This document shows positions 10,839 to 22,071 of a DNA stretch of 64,000 bases, piece after piece. Source of the stretch: Spirometra erinaceieuropaei (taxonomy: Eukaryota > Platyhelminthes > Cestoda > Diphyllobothriidea > Diphyllobothriidae); NCBI GenBank assembly GCA_902702965.1, contig CACRXP010000715.1:207271-271270 (forward strand), written 5' to 3'. Position numbers and translations under genes: made by a program. The notes below the pieces were generated by a model. That model was not told the DNA's origin, ran no database searches, and saw only the letters and a list, made by a program, of their open reading frames with translations. Numbering within the stretch: the first letter of the stretch is position 1; each line of letters begins with the position of its first letter.

Positions 10839-12760
10839 TTGCCCTGTCGGTTCCGATCGAGAACATACAATGTTAGAGGGACGCTCACCGATCGGTTTTA
10901 CGGAACTCACTCGTCCCCTAGTCTCTAAAGGGCTCTTCCTCGAGCCCAACTAGTAGCCGGCCGGTTGGGCCTGATCGATGAGCGCCCCTCTACCATCGCA
11001 CATATATATTTACAATGGGCTACACTATGCGTCCGTCTGCCTAGTCGGAGGGTAAAAGGACCTATAATGTGCATCGCAGTCTTAACAGCTTATGAATTGT
11101 TAGAAGCGTTTAAGAAATACAGATGAGGGAGAATTCAGCACACACCAGTGTTTATGCATTTGCGTAACTGCCGCGAAGATCTGCCAAAGCGAAATTCCGG
11201 CCAATAAAGGTTGACCCTTCTCACGACAGCTGCCTTTTTTCTCTCCGCATGAATTTGAACAGAGCATGACCGACAGTCCAACGGCAGACGACGAGCACAA
11301 TCTAACTGAGGAGGGCTCCTCGATGAAACGGTCTACATGAACATGAATTTCGGGTTTTTTATCCCAGTAAGGCGGGATGAGAGCCCCGAACTTTTGTGAA
11401 TAAATTGAATTGCTATCATCTGTACCCCATATATGGATGCTTATGTAATAAATTTGCTTGAAAATACAGGCGGAGAATCGAATATCTAGAAAATTAGGCA
11501 GAACAAAAGTGACGGTCCCAAAAAGTCCGTGAATACATATACGACTTTCAGTTGAAAATATGCCACACGTAATCAAGCAGCGACTCGAATGTACAGTTGA
11601 ACAAGTAGACATCACCTCTACCGTTTCACTTTAAATTAAAAAAAACCATCTGTTTTAATGGGACCAACTAGAGATGTCTTCTCTACACACAGCGAAATAA
11701 AAAGCTTTTGTGATGTAGACTTCAGTAAGGACTCAAGGATCGTTGATGCTCCGGTAATCGGAGTACCCTCTGCCAAAAACAAGAAACAAATGTCGAAATG
11801 CGCAGTCACGCAACATCTGACTGACGCTGGTCACTTGGCAATCCGACAGCGACACTGAAGGTCCCGTCTCGTTGGTCAGGAACGATGTGCAGAAAGAGAC
11901 AAGACCCCCGTAGGCGGTTAGAGCACGCACCATAAATGTGAACTGCCGTTAGGTTGATGTACTGAGCCCGACTGATCGCATTCGGGAGTTTTCTAAAGCA
12001 AAAGCGCTTAGCAAGAGTACAAACCGGCCGTATGAGGCCACCATCTTCTGCATGCTTAGGCGTCTTTTTCTTTTTTCAAATATATCCTAAAAACGGGTGC
12101 TTCAATTGGCACAAAACTAAGATGTGTGCGAACATCCTCATCATAAGCGAAACAACTGCCTACAGTCTGTGCGGCATGACTTGACAGCATTTTTTTACAT
12201 GGCGTCAGTCCAGGCACAGACTAGACGATCGCACGCCTGTTTCACCTCTCACTTACTGGAACGCGTGACACAAATGAGAGTGGGTTTAATGATCAGTGAC
12301 ACTCAGTGGTCCTAGGCGAATTCTGGTATTGCGTGAGTACGGAATGGTATTCGTCTGCCGTAATATCCACATAGGATGTACTGCGACACTCAGCCAAGAT
12401 GCCCACCGATTTGCCTTGGAGATGTCACGTGACATCGCCCGTCTGTAAATCTCACCTACGCGTTAGTGTCTCATTTCCCATGAACCAGACTGCACTAAGG
12501 ACACGGGTCTCACATAAGTGAAAAACACACATGGTGGCATGCAATGTCTCGACCGTCATGTGACGAAGCAGGCGAGGTACCTCAGCAGGTGGCTTTTATT
12601 CCTACCCTCTCCGCACTGTTTCCACAACCCACCTGCATGAAAACATGAACTGTAGTCGAGTTCTATCGTCCGTCCATGTTCCACTTCTACACCATTCCCA
12701 TATAAGTTAATTCATCGAGAGCACACGTAACTGGTTTTCTGAATCCTTCTATGGGAATTT
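10839..12760. other. No recognisable gene
   Basis: The longest frame is 11615-11100 (-), 171 residues, rich in Cys, Ser and Ile, with no motif I recognise; it is probably fortuitous. Short direct and inverted repeats are not evident. Confidence 0.5.
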
Positions 12761-12763
12761 TCG

Positions 12764-13000
12764 CAAGACTTATATGGAAAAAGTTATGCGTGACTCCAGC
12801 AGAATGTCCAACCAAGCCGGATTTTGTGCTGGACGTGGATGCGCAGACCATATATTTACACTGAGGTGCGTTCCCGGATTTCACCATAACTACCAGCAGC
12901 CGAGGGTTGTCTGATTTTCTGACTTTGTTGGAGGCCGGCGAAGCTGATTCGCCTTATGCAGCTATTCTGGAGAATGTCGATTTTGTAAGGTCCGGAATTA
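12764..13000 (+). pseudogene. LINE reverse transcriptase scrap
   Basis: From 12775 the plus strand reads MEKVMRDSSRMSNQAGFCAG, then RGCADHIFTLR and FHHNYQQPRVV before a stop. This corresponds to the RT finger block 'NQAGFR.GRGC.DqIftLR.vle..hnYqqp' of RTE/Jockey-like LINEs. After the stop, FSDFVGG resembles a decayed 'FiDF..AFDsv' box. Nothing else of the element was found on either side. Confidence 0.6.
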
Positions 13001-15366
13001 ACTTCAGGGCCTTGGTGGACCAATGGAATAAAAATGAACTCATGGGTGAGTATTGTTTCTATCGGGTTCTGCTGAATGTAATGGGTAGGTAACCTGTGAT
13101 TTAATGGGCACAAATTGAGGCAGCCGCAGAATGGTCCAAAAATAGACACATCGACTCAGGAGGTGGCGAGTTAGAGAGCCTTTAGTGGGCAAACAACTTG
13201 GATATTTTTAATGAAGCTTTTATCATCAACATTCATGGTCTTTAAATGCTACTGCTCAAATAACAGCCAACGGGTGGAGTTTGATTTACTCAAGAGCTAA
13301 GAACTGACACATGTAACAACAACGTAAGCAAACCAGGCCTGTCCTTCTGTCATTCAACTGCAATCCAGTTAACCAGCTCTGCATGGCTAGAAACACTGGG
13401 TGGTGGGGGGGGGGAGTCCTGTAGGAATGGCATTTTAACAACACTGAGGGAAGAGATCACACATGCGGGACAATGTTTTGCCTTTAGAAACTGATATTGA
13501 CGCCGCCTCAAATAGAATCCCCACAGGCCTTGGGATGATGCCATCTCCGACCGCTTCTATGTCGTTTTCCTTGTCTGATGCCTCGAGGACGGAAGCGGAA
13601 ACACTGGATATGTAAACGGCTGCAGGTATCCTTTCTCATCCCTTCTCACTTGACTCATTTCCATCAGGAATTGCAATTACCAAAGTGGGTGTTCTGAGTA
13701 AATTCTAACTCTTTCGCAAGCTATCAAGATGTCGACAACACTTAGATGGAAAAGTTGTTGTTGGTAATTCCCGCTTCCGACAAACTGAATGTGGCGTCAG
13801 AATGTGCTGGGACAATCAGAAAATGTGTCACCGAATACTAACCATGAAGAGCTGCGATAAATCTACAGGGGTCCAAACATACATACACATGGCGCTAATG
13901 CATTAATGCAAAGAGTGGGCGTTGGCTCTGCTTTTTGACGAAGTTCATGACCGAGCAGAATGAAGACGTTCAACCAGAGGAAATGGGAACCGGAAAGCGG
14001 GTTCACGATGGGAGCAGATTTGGTGGGCGTCTTCAGTGCTGATAGTTATTAAAAACGATACCGAGCTTGGTATGCTGGTTGTTTAGTTCGCTCAGACGCC
14101 ATGCCCACTGGCGATTGACTTGATACTGTTACGCGAACGGAAATCTGTGGGTTTGAAAAGATAGTGTGGAATAGATGTCGCTTAAGTCTGCTCCGCAATG
14201 AAGAAATTCCCACGCAAGTGATCTCCGCGCTCACATCGATCGGTGGTAGCGGACCGAACCATCACGTCACAGCCTCCCCCTTCTCCACGCAGGCCGACAG
14301 TCATATAATCTCCAGTTTTGCATTGGAGGGCATGGCACGATAATGTGTAGGAACCACCATAGTAAGCATACTTGATACAGTGGAACACTTACAGCTATGA
14401 TCGTCTAGGCGACCGTCGTTGCAAAATGGTGGCGTAAGTGCGCACACCAGAGAGTGCGGACGCTAAGATCAAAAATCCACACTCATCGAAGGCAAGCGGA
14501 CAGAAAGACCGCATCCGCTGGAATCGTGGCACACGTCTGCAGCACAGAGCTTAAAAGGTCAGTGGGTGGTTCGAAATTAATGGGCATGCCTCCCCCTGGA
14601 CAGATGGCCACCGAGCAAATGAAGGGGCCGTTCAGAAAAGGCTGTCGGCAACCGGTCTGGTATGCAGTGGTCAACAGAAACCTAATTACTGCTGAAGTCA
14701 ATTCTGGTATAGGCCCTTTATAACCTCTGGAGAACTTATTATTCGCTAGTTTACGCATCTATATTGAACCTATTTTTCGCACATTCGCATGTACGAACAT
14801 TTGAGCCTTATGGGCCGCTTTGTTTAAAAACGCATTTTATCAGGACATGGGAATAGGAACCGCCTAAAATGCAGGTGGCTTGAACTAAATTCCAGGGCGA
14901 TTGGGGTTGTGGTTAAGGTTGAATCTAGGATGATTTCCTACTTCAATGTCTTGACGAAATCTCATTCTCGACTCACTGGGAATTGTCTGGTTGAAGTTAA
15001 GATTTGCCTAGGTACGCGCTCACATTCCTGCTCTAATTACCAGGAGATCTTTCAGCGGGACATTCCTCCTTGAAACCCACATCTATTTCCGCCAAATCAG
15101 AGACTAAACCACCAGATTCCGAGATGCCGGCCGACGAAAAGCGCCGGATGTTGCCCCATATAGACAGAGGCTAAAAATGACCTGAATACGCACGCATTTA
15201 CAACCAAGAAAAATGCAAGTTAATATACCTAACACCTTTGATCTTCTGACTGCGTTTAAAAAACACTATCTTACACGTTCTATTTAAGCCCATGAAGAGC
15301 CAGAAAAATGCGCATGTTCAAGTTACATTCACTTAGCAAGAAAACAGTTTCGAACAGGCATTGCTG
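13001..15366. other. No recognisable gene
   Basis: Only short overlapping frames. A run of G at about 13402-13414 and a 90-residue frame pair at 14454-14758 are the only things that stand out; I assign no function to either. This is the 3' side of the GalT gene, and its polyadenylation region should lie at the upper end. Confidence 0.5.
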
Positions 15367-16278
15367 TCATTTGGAGCCAAAGAGGTAATCAAAGGGTGCA
15401 AACAGAACCAAGTCCTTCTGGGCATTCTTTGGCCAGTCGATATACATGTGTCGGCGTGGCTCAGGATGGAGGTCTAATTTCGTCATGACCATACCCAACC
15501 AGGCATCGTCTATCGGAAACTGCTTAGTGAAGTACATGGCCAGGGCAATCTCCTGCATGACATCAGCACCAAATGCAAGGAAAATAGTGGGCGCGTAACG
15601 TGGGTGGGTGGGCCAGGGCACTTCTTGTTTCGATAGGGACCACTTTTCATGTGTTTTCAAGAGCAGGTGACGAATAACCCTAGCATTATTGATTGGCCAG
15701 CCCAAGGTCACTCGTCGACGCTGCGCCTCGGGGAGGGCTTCCAACTCAGTCCTAAGAATGCTCACATTAAAGGCGTAGTCATCGTCCAGGAGGATGAAAA
15801 CGGGCGGTCGTTTCTGAGAGGTAAAATGAGCTCGGCAGAAGCGCGAGGCCCACTGGAAGGTGTGAAATAATTTCAGGCTCAGGTTATAGTAGGTGTCCTC
15901 GTAGTCGCCCACTACGAGGTCACCGTTGATTCGGGCCTCCTCTGCAAGTTTCCTTAACACTTCCGGCCTCTGGGACTCCATCTTCTCCATAGAGTCGCCT
16001 GCCCGGCCTGGTAGGGAGATGTTGAAACCGTCGCGTTGGAAAAACCGACCACCTCTGCTTCGGGGTAGTCCCAGGGAGAAGATCATGGCCATTTGGAAGC
16101 CGGGTTCACGCTCGGCCTCTGTAGCATAGGCCTTGCGAAAACGATCGCGATCTTCAAAGTTGTAGACGGCTGACTTGACCATCACAATAGCATCCAGGGG
16201 CCTTGTGACTGCTTTTCCTGGCACACAGACAGTCGAGCTGACGTTAAGGTATCTGATGGTCTGATTAAATATGGGGGC
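15367..16278 (-). CDS. Beta-1,3-galactosyltransferase-like, exon 2 (catalytic)
   Basis: This exon encodes residues 148-450 of the predicted protein and the stop codon. It begins after a splice acceptor (ACAG at 16282-16279) in phase 0, matching the phase-0 donor at 21630; the frame directly upstream of the AG has a stop. It carries glycosyltransferase family 31 landmarks: VVGDYEDTYYNLSLK at about 270-284 (family consensus 'i..dF.DtY.NLtlK'), the metal-binding DDD at 312-314 in ILLDDDYAF, GWPI, and FPIDDAWLGMV near 402-412, which corresponds to the family's 'EDVyvG' catalytic region. Sequons include NVSS, NISL and NLSL. The expected role is transfer of a hexose, most likely galactose, in beta-1,3 linkage in the Golgi lumen; donor and acceptor cannot be read from the sequence. 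The frame is intact and ends in FGSK. Confidence 0.88.
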   Translation of the reverse strand, partial: APIFNQTIRYLNVSSTVCVPGKAVTRPLDAIVMVKSAVYNFEDRDRFRKAYATEAEREPGFQMAMIFSLGLPRSRGGRFFQRDGFNISLPGRAGDSMEKMESQRPEVLRKLAEEARINGDLVVGDYEDTYYNLSLKLFHTFQWASRFCRAHFTSQKRPPVFILLDDDYAFNVSILRTELEALPEAQRRRVTLGWPINNARVIRHLLLKTHEKWSLSKQEVPWPTHPRYAPTIFLAFGADVMQEIALAMYFTKQFPIDDAWLGMVMTKLDLHPEPRRHMYIDWPKNAQKDLVLFAPFDYLFGSK

Positions 16279-16389
16279 CTGTCAAGTGAAAAAAGGGCTG
16301 TTCAGACATCTGATGGGTAAGACAAAGGAATGGACACTTTAGTTGTTTCAGAAGACGAAGATGCGATCACTGGAACAAGAAATTTGGTG

Positions 16390-16432
16390 GCCTGACGTTT
16401 CGGATTCTCACTCGAATCCATCATCAGAGACA
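16390..16432 (-). ncRNA. Hammerhead-like ribozyme module, intronic, intact core
   Basis: Minus strand: GTCT, CTGATGA (16427-16421), stem II GGATT...AATCC, GAAACGTC (16401-16394), then AGGC. All core boxes are intact. GTCT and AGGC form stem I with one G-U pair; ACGT is a self-complementary stem III with no loop. It is on the transcribed sense strand of the GalT intron, about 115-155 bases upstream of the splice acceptor. Confidence 0.6.
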
Positions 16433-16566
16433 TTCGCAAATAAAGGTGATGGGGGCACAAGGCGTGCAGTATTTATAGCACGTGGCTGCCGTGGGATTGT
16501 ATGCGCACTGTAATTAGCAGCTCTCGCAATCACTGCTGGGGTTGTAATTGATGCGGTGGTGGCTTG

Positions 16567-17247
16567 TCAGTCCGAGTCCGAGTCGTTAATGGCCGTGATT
16601 TCGTCATCCGTGCTGGGTGCTGGTGTGACGATTGCTCGGCGAATTGGCTCACTGTCACCGGCATAATTGCTCGCCCGCGTCCTCCCCACGTGACTGATTC
16701 CCTTGTCCAGGGAAAATTTTAGCACGGGATATAGTAAGGGGAGGTCATTGTGCTTGTTGATGGATTGTGGGCCTGAGAACCATGACTCGAGCAGCTCGCG
16801 GATCACGCGGTTATCACCCTTTGCTAGGATTTCGGCCTCTTGAAACTTGAAAATGCGACCGGGTTCCATCGAATGTGTCGCCACCTGAGGGCTAGCGTCT
16901 CTCTGCCTCACTGCTGCTGCGTGTTCGGAAATTTGCGTAACGAGTAATCTCCCAGTCTCTCCGACATAGTTGCTTTGTCCGCAACTACACTAGATCCGGT
17001 AAACGACTCCAGACGTTTCCTGCCGTGACAGTGGGTCTTTTGGCCTCATGACTTGGCGCCTAATGGTTGCTTCCGGCCTGTGTGCAACCCCAACTCCAAG
17101 TGGACTGAGAAGACGACTGACGGCTTCCGAGACGTTCTTCACGTACGGAAGAGCCCGCCAAAATTTGGGGCCGGTTGGATTAAGTCTCTGCTGTGCTTTT
17201 CGTATGCACTGGTTGACAAAGTTGTGCGGGTAGCCATTGGCTCTCAT
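16567..17247 (-). pseudogene. PLE linker and GIY-YIG endonuclease
   Basis: 17247-16990 reads MRANGYPHNFVNQCI, then LRALPYVKNVSEAVSRLLSP and SGVVYRI before a stop (TAG in place of the W codon of the sister copy's YRIWCNCG). 16911-16567 continues after the YIG region with FKFQEAEILAKGDNRVIREL, SWFSGPQSINKHNDLP and the end INDSDSD. It keeps CAA at the codon that is TAA in the copies at 8.64 and 26.49 kb. The coding 5' part, including the whole RT palm, is absent. Confidence 0.8.
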
Positions 17248-17370
17248 GACCCGTCGAAGATATTGTAATCAATCAACCTTGTCTTCCATTTCACTGCAGT
17301 CCGTCTTAATGCGCCGGTATAGCGCCCTTACTCAACTGCGTTTGTGACTGATCGGGTGCTATCTGCGAAT

Positions 17371-17412
17371 GTCTCTGCTGATGGATTCGAGCGAGAATCC
17401 GAAACGTCAGGA
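17371..17412 (+). ncRNA. Hammerhead-like module, PLE-3 inverted end, core mutated
   Basis: Same layout as the other copies but the core box reads CTGCTGA (17375-17381), changing the invariant A6 to C. Stem II and GAAACGTC (17401-17408) are intact. It is expected to be inactive. Confidence 0.5.
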
Positions 17413-18013
17413 CAGTAAATTTCATCTTCCAGTGATCGCATCTTCGTCCTCTGAACTGCTACCTGGAACTCGCCTGTTCGCTTCCATCAGAAAACTTTAG
17501 TTGTTTGCCAGCGATAAAGCCGGAGTGCGCGAGGATTCAAACATCTGTTGCTGACAGCTGTTAGTGCACTGTCTGGAGTCCAGCCCAAGGCCTCGCTGCC
17601 TCAAAGTCATTCATCTACACAGTCGAGCTGATCTGCAGCCGTTTGACCGACCCTTTTCTCGGACACAAGTGCGCTGAAAAAGTCGCGGACACCTATGCGC
17701 AATTTGAATACGCCATCCCTCGGCAGGTGCAACAACGGGCCACTAAAAAAACTACCCTTCGGCTAATTCAACACACCAGTTGAACAAAAATTAAATCTCT
17801 GCGCAACAGACCTACACAAGCAGCTGCGCCCACTTGTCCCACACTCTCTCTCTCCTTCAGACATGACTAGACGCAGGGAACACTACTTCAGGCTTCGGTA
17901 GTGGCCATAGCAACTCGTAATTCTATGCTCAATAAAGTCATCCTTCTCGGGACTTGTTCTGAGAATTGTTATGTCCTGAAGACACACTCATTGCTTAGAC
18001 TTTACAGATCCTA

Positions 18014-18977
18014 CAGTATGTGGGCTAAGTCAAGAAATGTCAGCCGAAATTTCGAAATGCGTTCTCGTTTCAAAAAGATCAATTAAGTATGGTTGTAAAA
18101 CTAATCACCGTCCAGCATAATTTTATCATGAACCACTTACCGCAGGATGCCTGCTTTCGAACTAACTTATGTTCGACTGTATGGAAGAACTATATTTTTG
18201 GAAAAAATGGCTACTTAAGTTGCATGCAATTTTCCCATTGATTTTCGATGCCGTTGAAAATTCAATTATAGTTCGTAGAAACTGGTATGATCTCACGTCT
18301 TCTACCAATTTTATTCTTAAATAAAGAGTATAATTCGGTTTTAAAAAACTTTTTTAATTCCCGAGCAATTTTGGACTCGACCTACTGCCATGCTTGCATT
18401 CAGGGTTTCCAAACTACAAGCCCTATATTTTCCATGTGCGTAAAATCATGCATTTCTCTACGGCATTAAGAGGAGACCATATGGGGTTCAAAAAATTAAG
18501 CAGTGACTTGAGCAATATTGTCAATTTTACAAACCACATTAGTAAATGCAGATACATGACGTTTTATGAAGGGCCATGTCACGGTATTAAAAAATCTCAC
18601 AATTCGAAAAGTTTTTCAAAACCGAATTGTACTTTATCTTCGAGTATAAAGTTTGAAGAAGACGTAATTTTTCACCGAATAAGTAAAAGAATGAATATGT
18701 TTATGCATGTTTCCTATGAAATATAATTGGACATTTAGGGGCATCGAGCATCAATGAGAAAAAGTAATGCCACATTGGTAATCATTTTTTACAGAGTTTA
18801 GTTTTTGAATGCAGCTGGAAGGAAATTCATTCGAAAGCCGGCATCCTGTGGAAACTGAAATATTATAGAAATATGTTGTAGGCTGGCTAGTTTTACGACT
18901 GTACTTAATTAATCTGTTCGAAACAAAAACGTATTTCGGAATCTCAGTTGACATTCCCTGAGTTAGCCCATCTACTG
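18014..18977. mobile_element. Foldback MITE M1 (Tc1/mariner-like ends)
   Basis: A 964-bp element starting CAGTATGTGGGCTAA and ending in the reverse complement TTAGCCCATCTACTG, flanked by TA on both sides. Each arm of about 430 bases is a near-complete inverted repeat of the other, around a non-symmetric centre of about 100-300 bases. No transposase frame. CAGT ends and TA duplication are the hallmarks of Tc1/mariner-type transposition, so it is probably moved in trans. Confidence 0.8.
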
Positions 18978-19170
18978 TATATTGCTGACTGTAATGCATG
19001 ATGGAGCTACTCACTTAGACAGACGTGTGGTTGCCTATCAGCTGCGTCTTATACATACTGCACATATTACGCATCTCTCTTCTCACGAATGAAGGCGAAA
19101 TTTCGAGTTCCAGGTGTATACATATTTGAAGAAGAAGAAGAGTCGAGCACCGGAACAATTCGTTGATTAT

Positions 19171-19210
19171 CCTGAGCATTCAGACTCGTACAGGAGTCCA
19201 TCGTCAGAGG
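19171..19210 (-). ncRNA. Hammerhead-like module, subfamily 3
   Basis: Minus strand: CCT, CTGACGA (19207-19201), GGACTC...GAGTC as stem II, then TGAATGCTC and AGG. The inverted partner at 19.45 kb shows GAAAGCTC at this place, so the ancestral box was probably GAAAGCTC. Stem III is then AGCT, again self-complementary, in place of ACGT of subfamily 1. Confidence 0.4.
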
Positions 19211-19447
19211 TAGTGGCAGAAACAGAACAAGCGGCAGTTATAAGGCACATAGACCCAATCATCGACCGACGTCGCACGACTGGAGGTGACTACGAAGAGC
19301 TCTGTACGCCGGCGCCAGATCGATAAATCGATTGACCGAGTTCTCATCCGAGGCCCAGGCTTCAATCAATTCTCGGCCTGTTTTGTTTCCGGCGTGGTAG
19401 CTGCGAAGTCAAACTCGTGACCCATTTCGTAGGTGTGGGCGGCCACA

Positions 19448-19486
19448 TGTGACGATGGACTCCTGTACGAGTATGAAAGCTCAGGA
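19448..19486 (+). ncRNA. Hammerhead-like module, subfamily 3, inverted end
   Basis: Reads GTGACGA (CTGACGA with a C to G change), GGACTC...GAGTA stem II, then GAAAGCTC and AGG. The GAAA box followed by the self-complementary AGCT is kept here, while the opposite copy keeps the CTGACGA box. Confidence 0.4.
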
Positions 19487-19515
19487 TAATAAACGAATTG
19501 TTCTGGTGCTCGACT

Positions 19516-19559
19516 CTTCTTCTTCTTCTTCTTCTTCTTCTTCTTCTTCTTCTTCTTCA
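19516..19559 (+). repeat. (CTT)n microsatellite at a PLE end
   Basis: About 14 uninterrupted TTC/CTT units. The complementary GAAGAAGAAG occurs at the other end (19128-19142), and similar GAAGAAGA runs adjoin the PLE ends at 40.92 kb and 51.56 kb, so the repeat seems to belong to the element ends. Confidence 0.85.
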
Positions 19560-19562
19560 AAT

Positions 19563-21478
19563 CTCTCTCCTCATCAGTTTTTGCCCATAATGCTGACTTT
19601 GGGTGCGCACACGATAGGTCAGAGAAAGAGAGAGTTTGCTCCAACTATTAAGTCTCTTTCATTTCATCTGCTTCCTGGTACCGGTGTGATGGCCCTACTC
19701 TGGGTGCTCGATGCAAAGCTCTGTCTCTCGAGCCTACTTATCCTAGTACCAAACACAGTCAGTTTCCCGACCGATCACAGCAATCCAAGTAGTTCCATCA
19801 ACTTCAAGGTCGACTCAGACATGCTTTTGCTCCCGACGCTGCGACGACCCGCGCCTGTTCTGGCGACGCCAGACATGTGCCCTCGACCCGCTGCCATTTG
19901 TTGCAACTAGTTCTCAGATCGTTCTGAACATAATACTATACTCTCTATACCGGCTTCCACCTCCTTTTCTGTCAGTTCGGGAAACGATCCAAAGTTCGTA
20001 GTGGCTAGGGTTTTGCCTAGAATTTAAGCAAGCGCGACAATAGCGCTCCCTGAACTGTTACTTGTAGATGGTTGTCAAAGCACGCGACTGGTCCCCTGAG
20101 CTCTATTGGAACGAAATGCGGCCAACAGGAGATAACTCCTATTTGTTTTTAATTTCAGATAAAAAATGATACCGCGTGACCATTATGGTGACAAGTCTAA
20201 TGTCAGTCTGTAGATTCTGACCCTATAACGTGTCGGCTGAGATTATGAAAGATGACGGAGGGGGATGGGAGTAGTCAGTTCACAGTAATTTGCAAGGCGT
20301 GAAAAATGTCCTAGAAAATTCGTCTGGCAAATTGTTTATGGTATTAACTACAAATACGCTATAAAAATGGCCTGAGAAGCAGGAAACACGACTGCAAAAT
20401 AACACGGCAACCACAGAATAAAGGGCCCAGATGTGTGAAGTGAGGGGGCACGTAAGGACTGGATGTAATAAGGAGAATCGCGAGTTTTTTGAAGAGGTTA
20501 GACCTTATCTTGATTCGATACATGCATTGGGGGCCCAGTCGCGTGTGCCGCACGCGAGAAAAGTGCCTGCGCATCCGACTTGGTTCATCTTGACACTGCG
20601 CTGCCATCTTTACAAAATGAAGACTGAGGTAAAATAGAGTGCAGCAAATGCTGCTCAATCCCGCCTCTCTATATACTACTTCAAGCGCAACGCAAAGACG
20701 CCGCTGTAGCCGTCTTAACTTGCTACTGTTAAAATCCTATTGAAGGCGTAGAAGGAAAATCTACTCGAAACACTGCGGTCCTGAACACGAATGAACATGT
20801 GGAAATTGCCTTGCGTGTATTAGAAATGGGAACATTGTAGCAAAGAAAAAGCCAAAGAAGAACTAATTAGAAAGGGCTGATGGAATTGACAGAGCTTATC
20901 CTTTCAGTATATCTACGGTAGTTGGCGGAAATTTGTCTTCTGGCACCAGACTGTCCTGCTCGAATTTAAGTGGACTGGGAGTGTTTGCGCCTGGAAAATT
21001 GGTTATGCACTGCCTGTCTGAAGAGAATCATTAATTGTAGTCCAACTGTTGTGAGCATTTTTTTGCACAACAGCTTCTCAGCATTCATTTTTGTACAGAG
21101 TTTCCACTGGTGACGAGGAGTGGATTCCTCTCCAAAGCACTAACCGTCGACGTCAGTGGCTCGGTCAGAGAGACAGACTAATCCATGATCTTGCAGAGCG
21201 TACTGTAGCACATCCGAGGAGCCATTCAGTCCGAACTCTTAAGGAATAAGAAGCTAGTTAACATCGATGTGTAGTGCCGGCAGGTTTTCGTTCGAAAGCT
21301 ACTTCAGAGAAAAATGATCGCATAAGGTTTGGAGGAGGACAATCATCTTCTACCGTATTAGCGTCCGTCGCCCCCTGCAAGCTTCATCAAGCATCTGCTT
21401 GAGGAATCGACTGGAAAAAATACCACGGCCAAACAGATATTCTGATGCTGCACACTTGGATTATAATTTTTTACAAGT
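19563..21478. other. No recognisable gene (intron sequence)
   Basis: Intronic. Small frames only; none shows a motif. Confidence 0.5.
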
Positions 21479-21630
21479 GTGCACTCGCCTACGTGGGGTA
21501 AGATTTACCTAGAAAGATTATTCTGTAACTTGTCTGATTCTTTGAGGAATTGCATAAATGCACCCCTCTATAGCAATGAAAAACAAAATTATGTACTACA
21601 ATACGCTTCCTTTCCGGTATCCATACCTAC

Positions 21631-22071
21631 CTCTGGTATAGGGCGGCGGCTGTTTATGTCGAACACCACCCGCTTCATATCCAGCGCCTGTGGATAGAGT
21701 AAGTAGACCTGACGGGGGATCGGTTGTACCCAATTTTCATCCTTAATCTCCGCCATTTCTTCAAACGTGTATCGCTCTTTCTGGGAGGGGGATTTCTGAA
21801 AGACTTCACTTTGAACTCGCTGCTCGGAACTTCCTTTTCGGCCGTGGCCATTGCCTACAACCTGCACTGCCAGTGACAACTCAAAGCTGCTTGTCTTCGG
21901 CGAGAAAACGAGACGTTGCCAATCCGCGTGGTGGATATCTTCATGCGTGTCGATGGGTGTTTTCCAACAGACGGAAATCCAATATTCTGCAGCAAACAGA
22001 AAATTAAGCAGAGTCACTGCCACCAGTAAATAGAACAAGAGTTCCTTCGGAAGTGCCGAATGATGAAGCAT
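21631..22071 (-). CDS. Beta-1,3-galactosyltransferase-like, exon 1 (TM and stem)
   Basis: Starts at ATG 22071 and encodes 147 residues: a short basic-ended cytoplasmic tail (MLHHSALPKE), one hydrophobic segment at about 11-28 (LLFYLLVAVTLLNFLFAA), then a lumenal stem. This is the type II layout of Golgi glycosyltransferases. It ends at GAG followed by the donor GTAGGTATGG (21630-21621), phase 0. Joined to exon 2 it gives a 450-residue protein. A paralogous first exon at 62458-62889 has the same organisation, length and donor position, which supports both the start and the splice site. The conserved stem block is EEMAEI-DENW followed by YLLYPQALDMK-VV. Confidence 0.85.

Larger units (their letters stand above)
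16349..17493 (-). mobile_element. Penelope-like element PLE-3 with 13-bp duplication
   Basis: Flanked by a perfect direct repeat ACTTTAGTTGTTT (16336-16348 and 17494-17506). Its content parallels PLE-1: PLE linker and GIY-YIG region on the minus strand, a 3' hammerhead-like module (minus, 16390-16432) and an inverted terminal repeat with a second module (plus, 17371-17412). The perfect duplication suggests a fairly recent insertion. It lies in the intron of the GalT gene, in sense orientation. Confidence 0.85.
19128..19562 (-). mobile_element. Penelope-like element PLE-4 (third subfamily)
   Basis: A short element bounded by GAAGAAGAAG on the left and (CTT)n on the right, with inverted module copies at both ends (minus 19171-19207, plus 19450-19486). 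Between them the minus strand reads HTYEMGHEFDF and, one frame over, EAWASDENSVNRFIDLAPAYRAL, which is the end of a PLE GIY-YIG domain ('E.w.s...siNr.i.L.paY..L'). Everything 5' of that is missing. It lies in the GalT intron, in sense orientation. Confidence 0.7.
16279..21630 (-). other. Intron of the GalT gene
   Basis: A 5.35 kb phase-0 intron with a GT donor at 21630 and an AG acceptor at 16279-16280. It holds PLE-3 (16349-17493, same strand as the gene, only about 70 bases from the acceptor), a foldback MITE (18014-18977) and PLE-4 (about 19128-19560). The stretches 17507-18013, 18978-19127 and 19561-21630 show nothing I recognise. Confidence 0.75.

Noticed and set aside
11100..11615. 171-codon minus-strand frame
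   Set aside because: No motif, no domain, low-complexity composition; no support beyond length.
14454..14758. Overlapping 90-codon frames on both strands
   Set aside because: Mutually antisense, no recognisable domain and no start or splice context.
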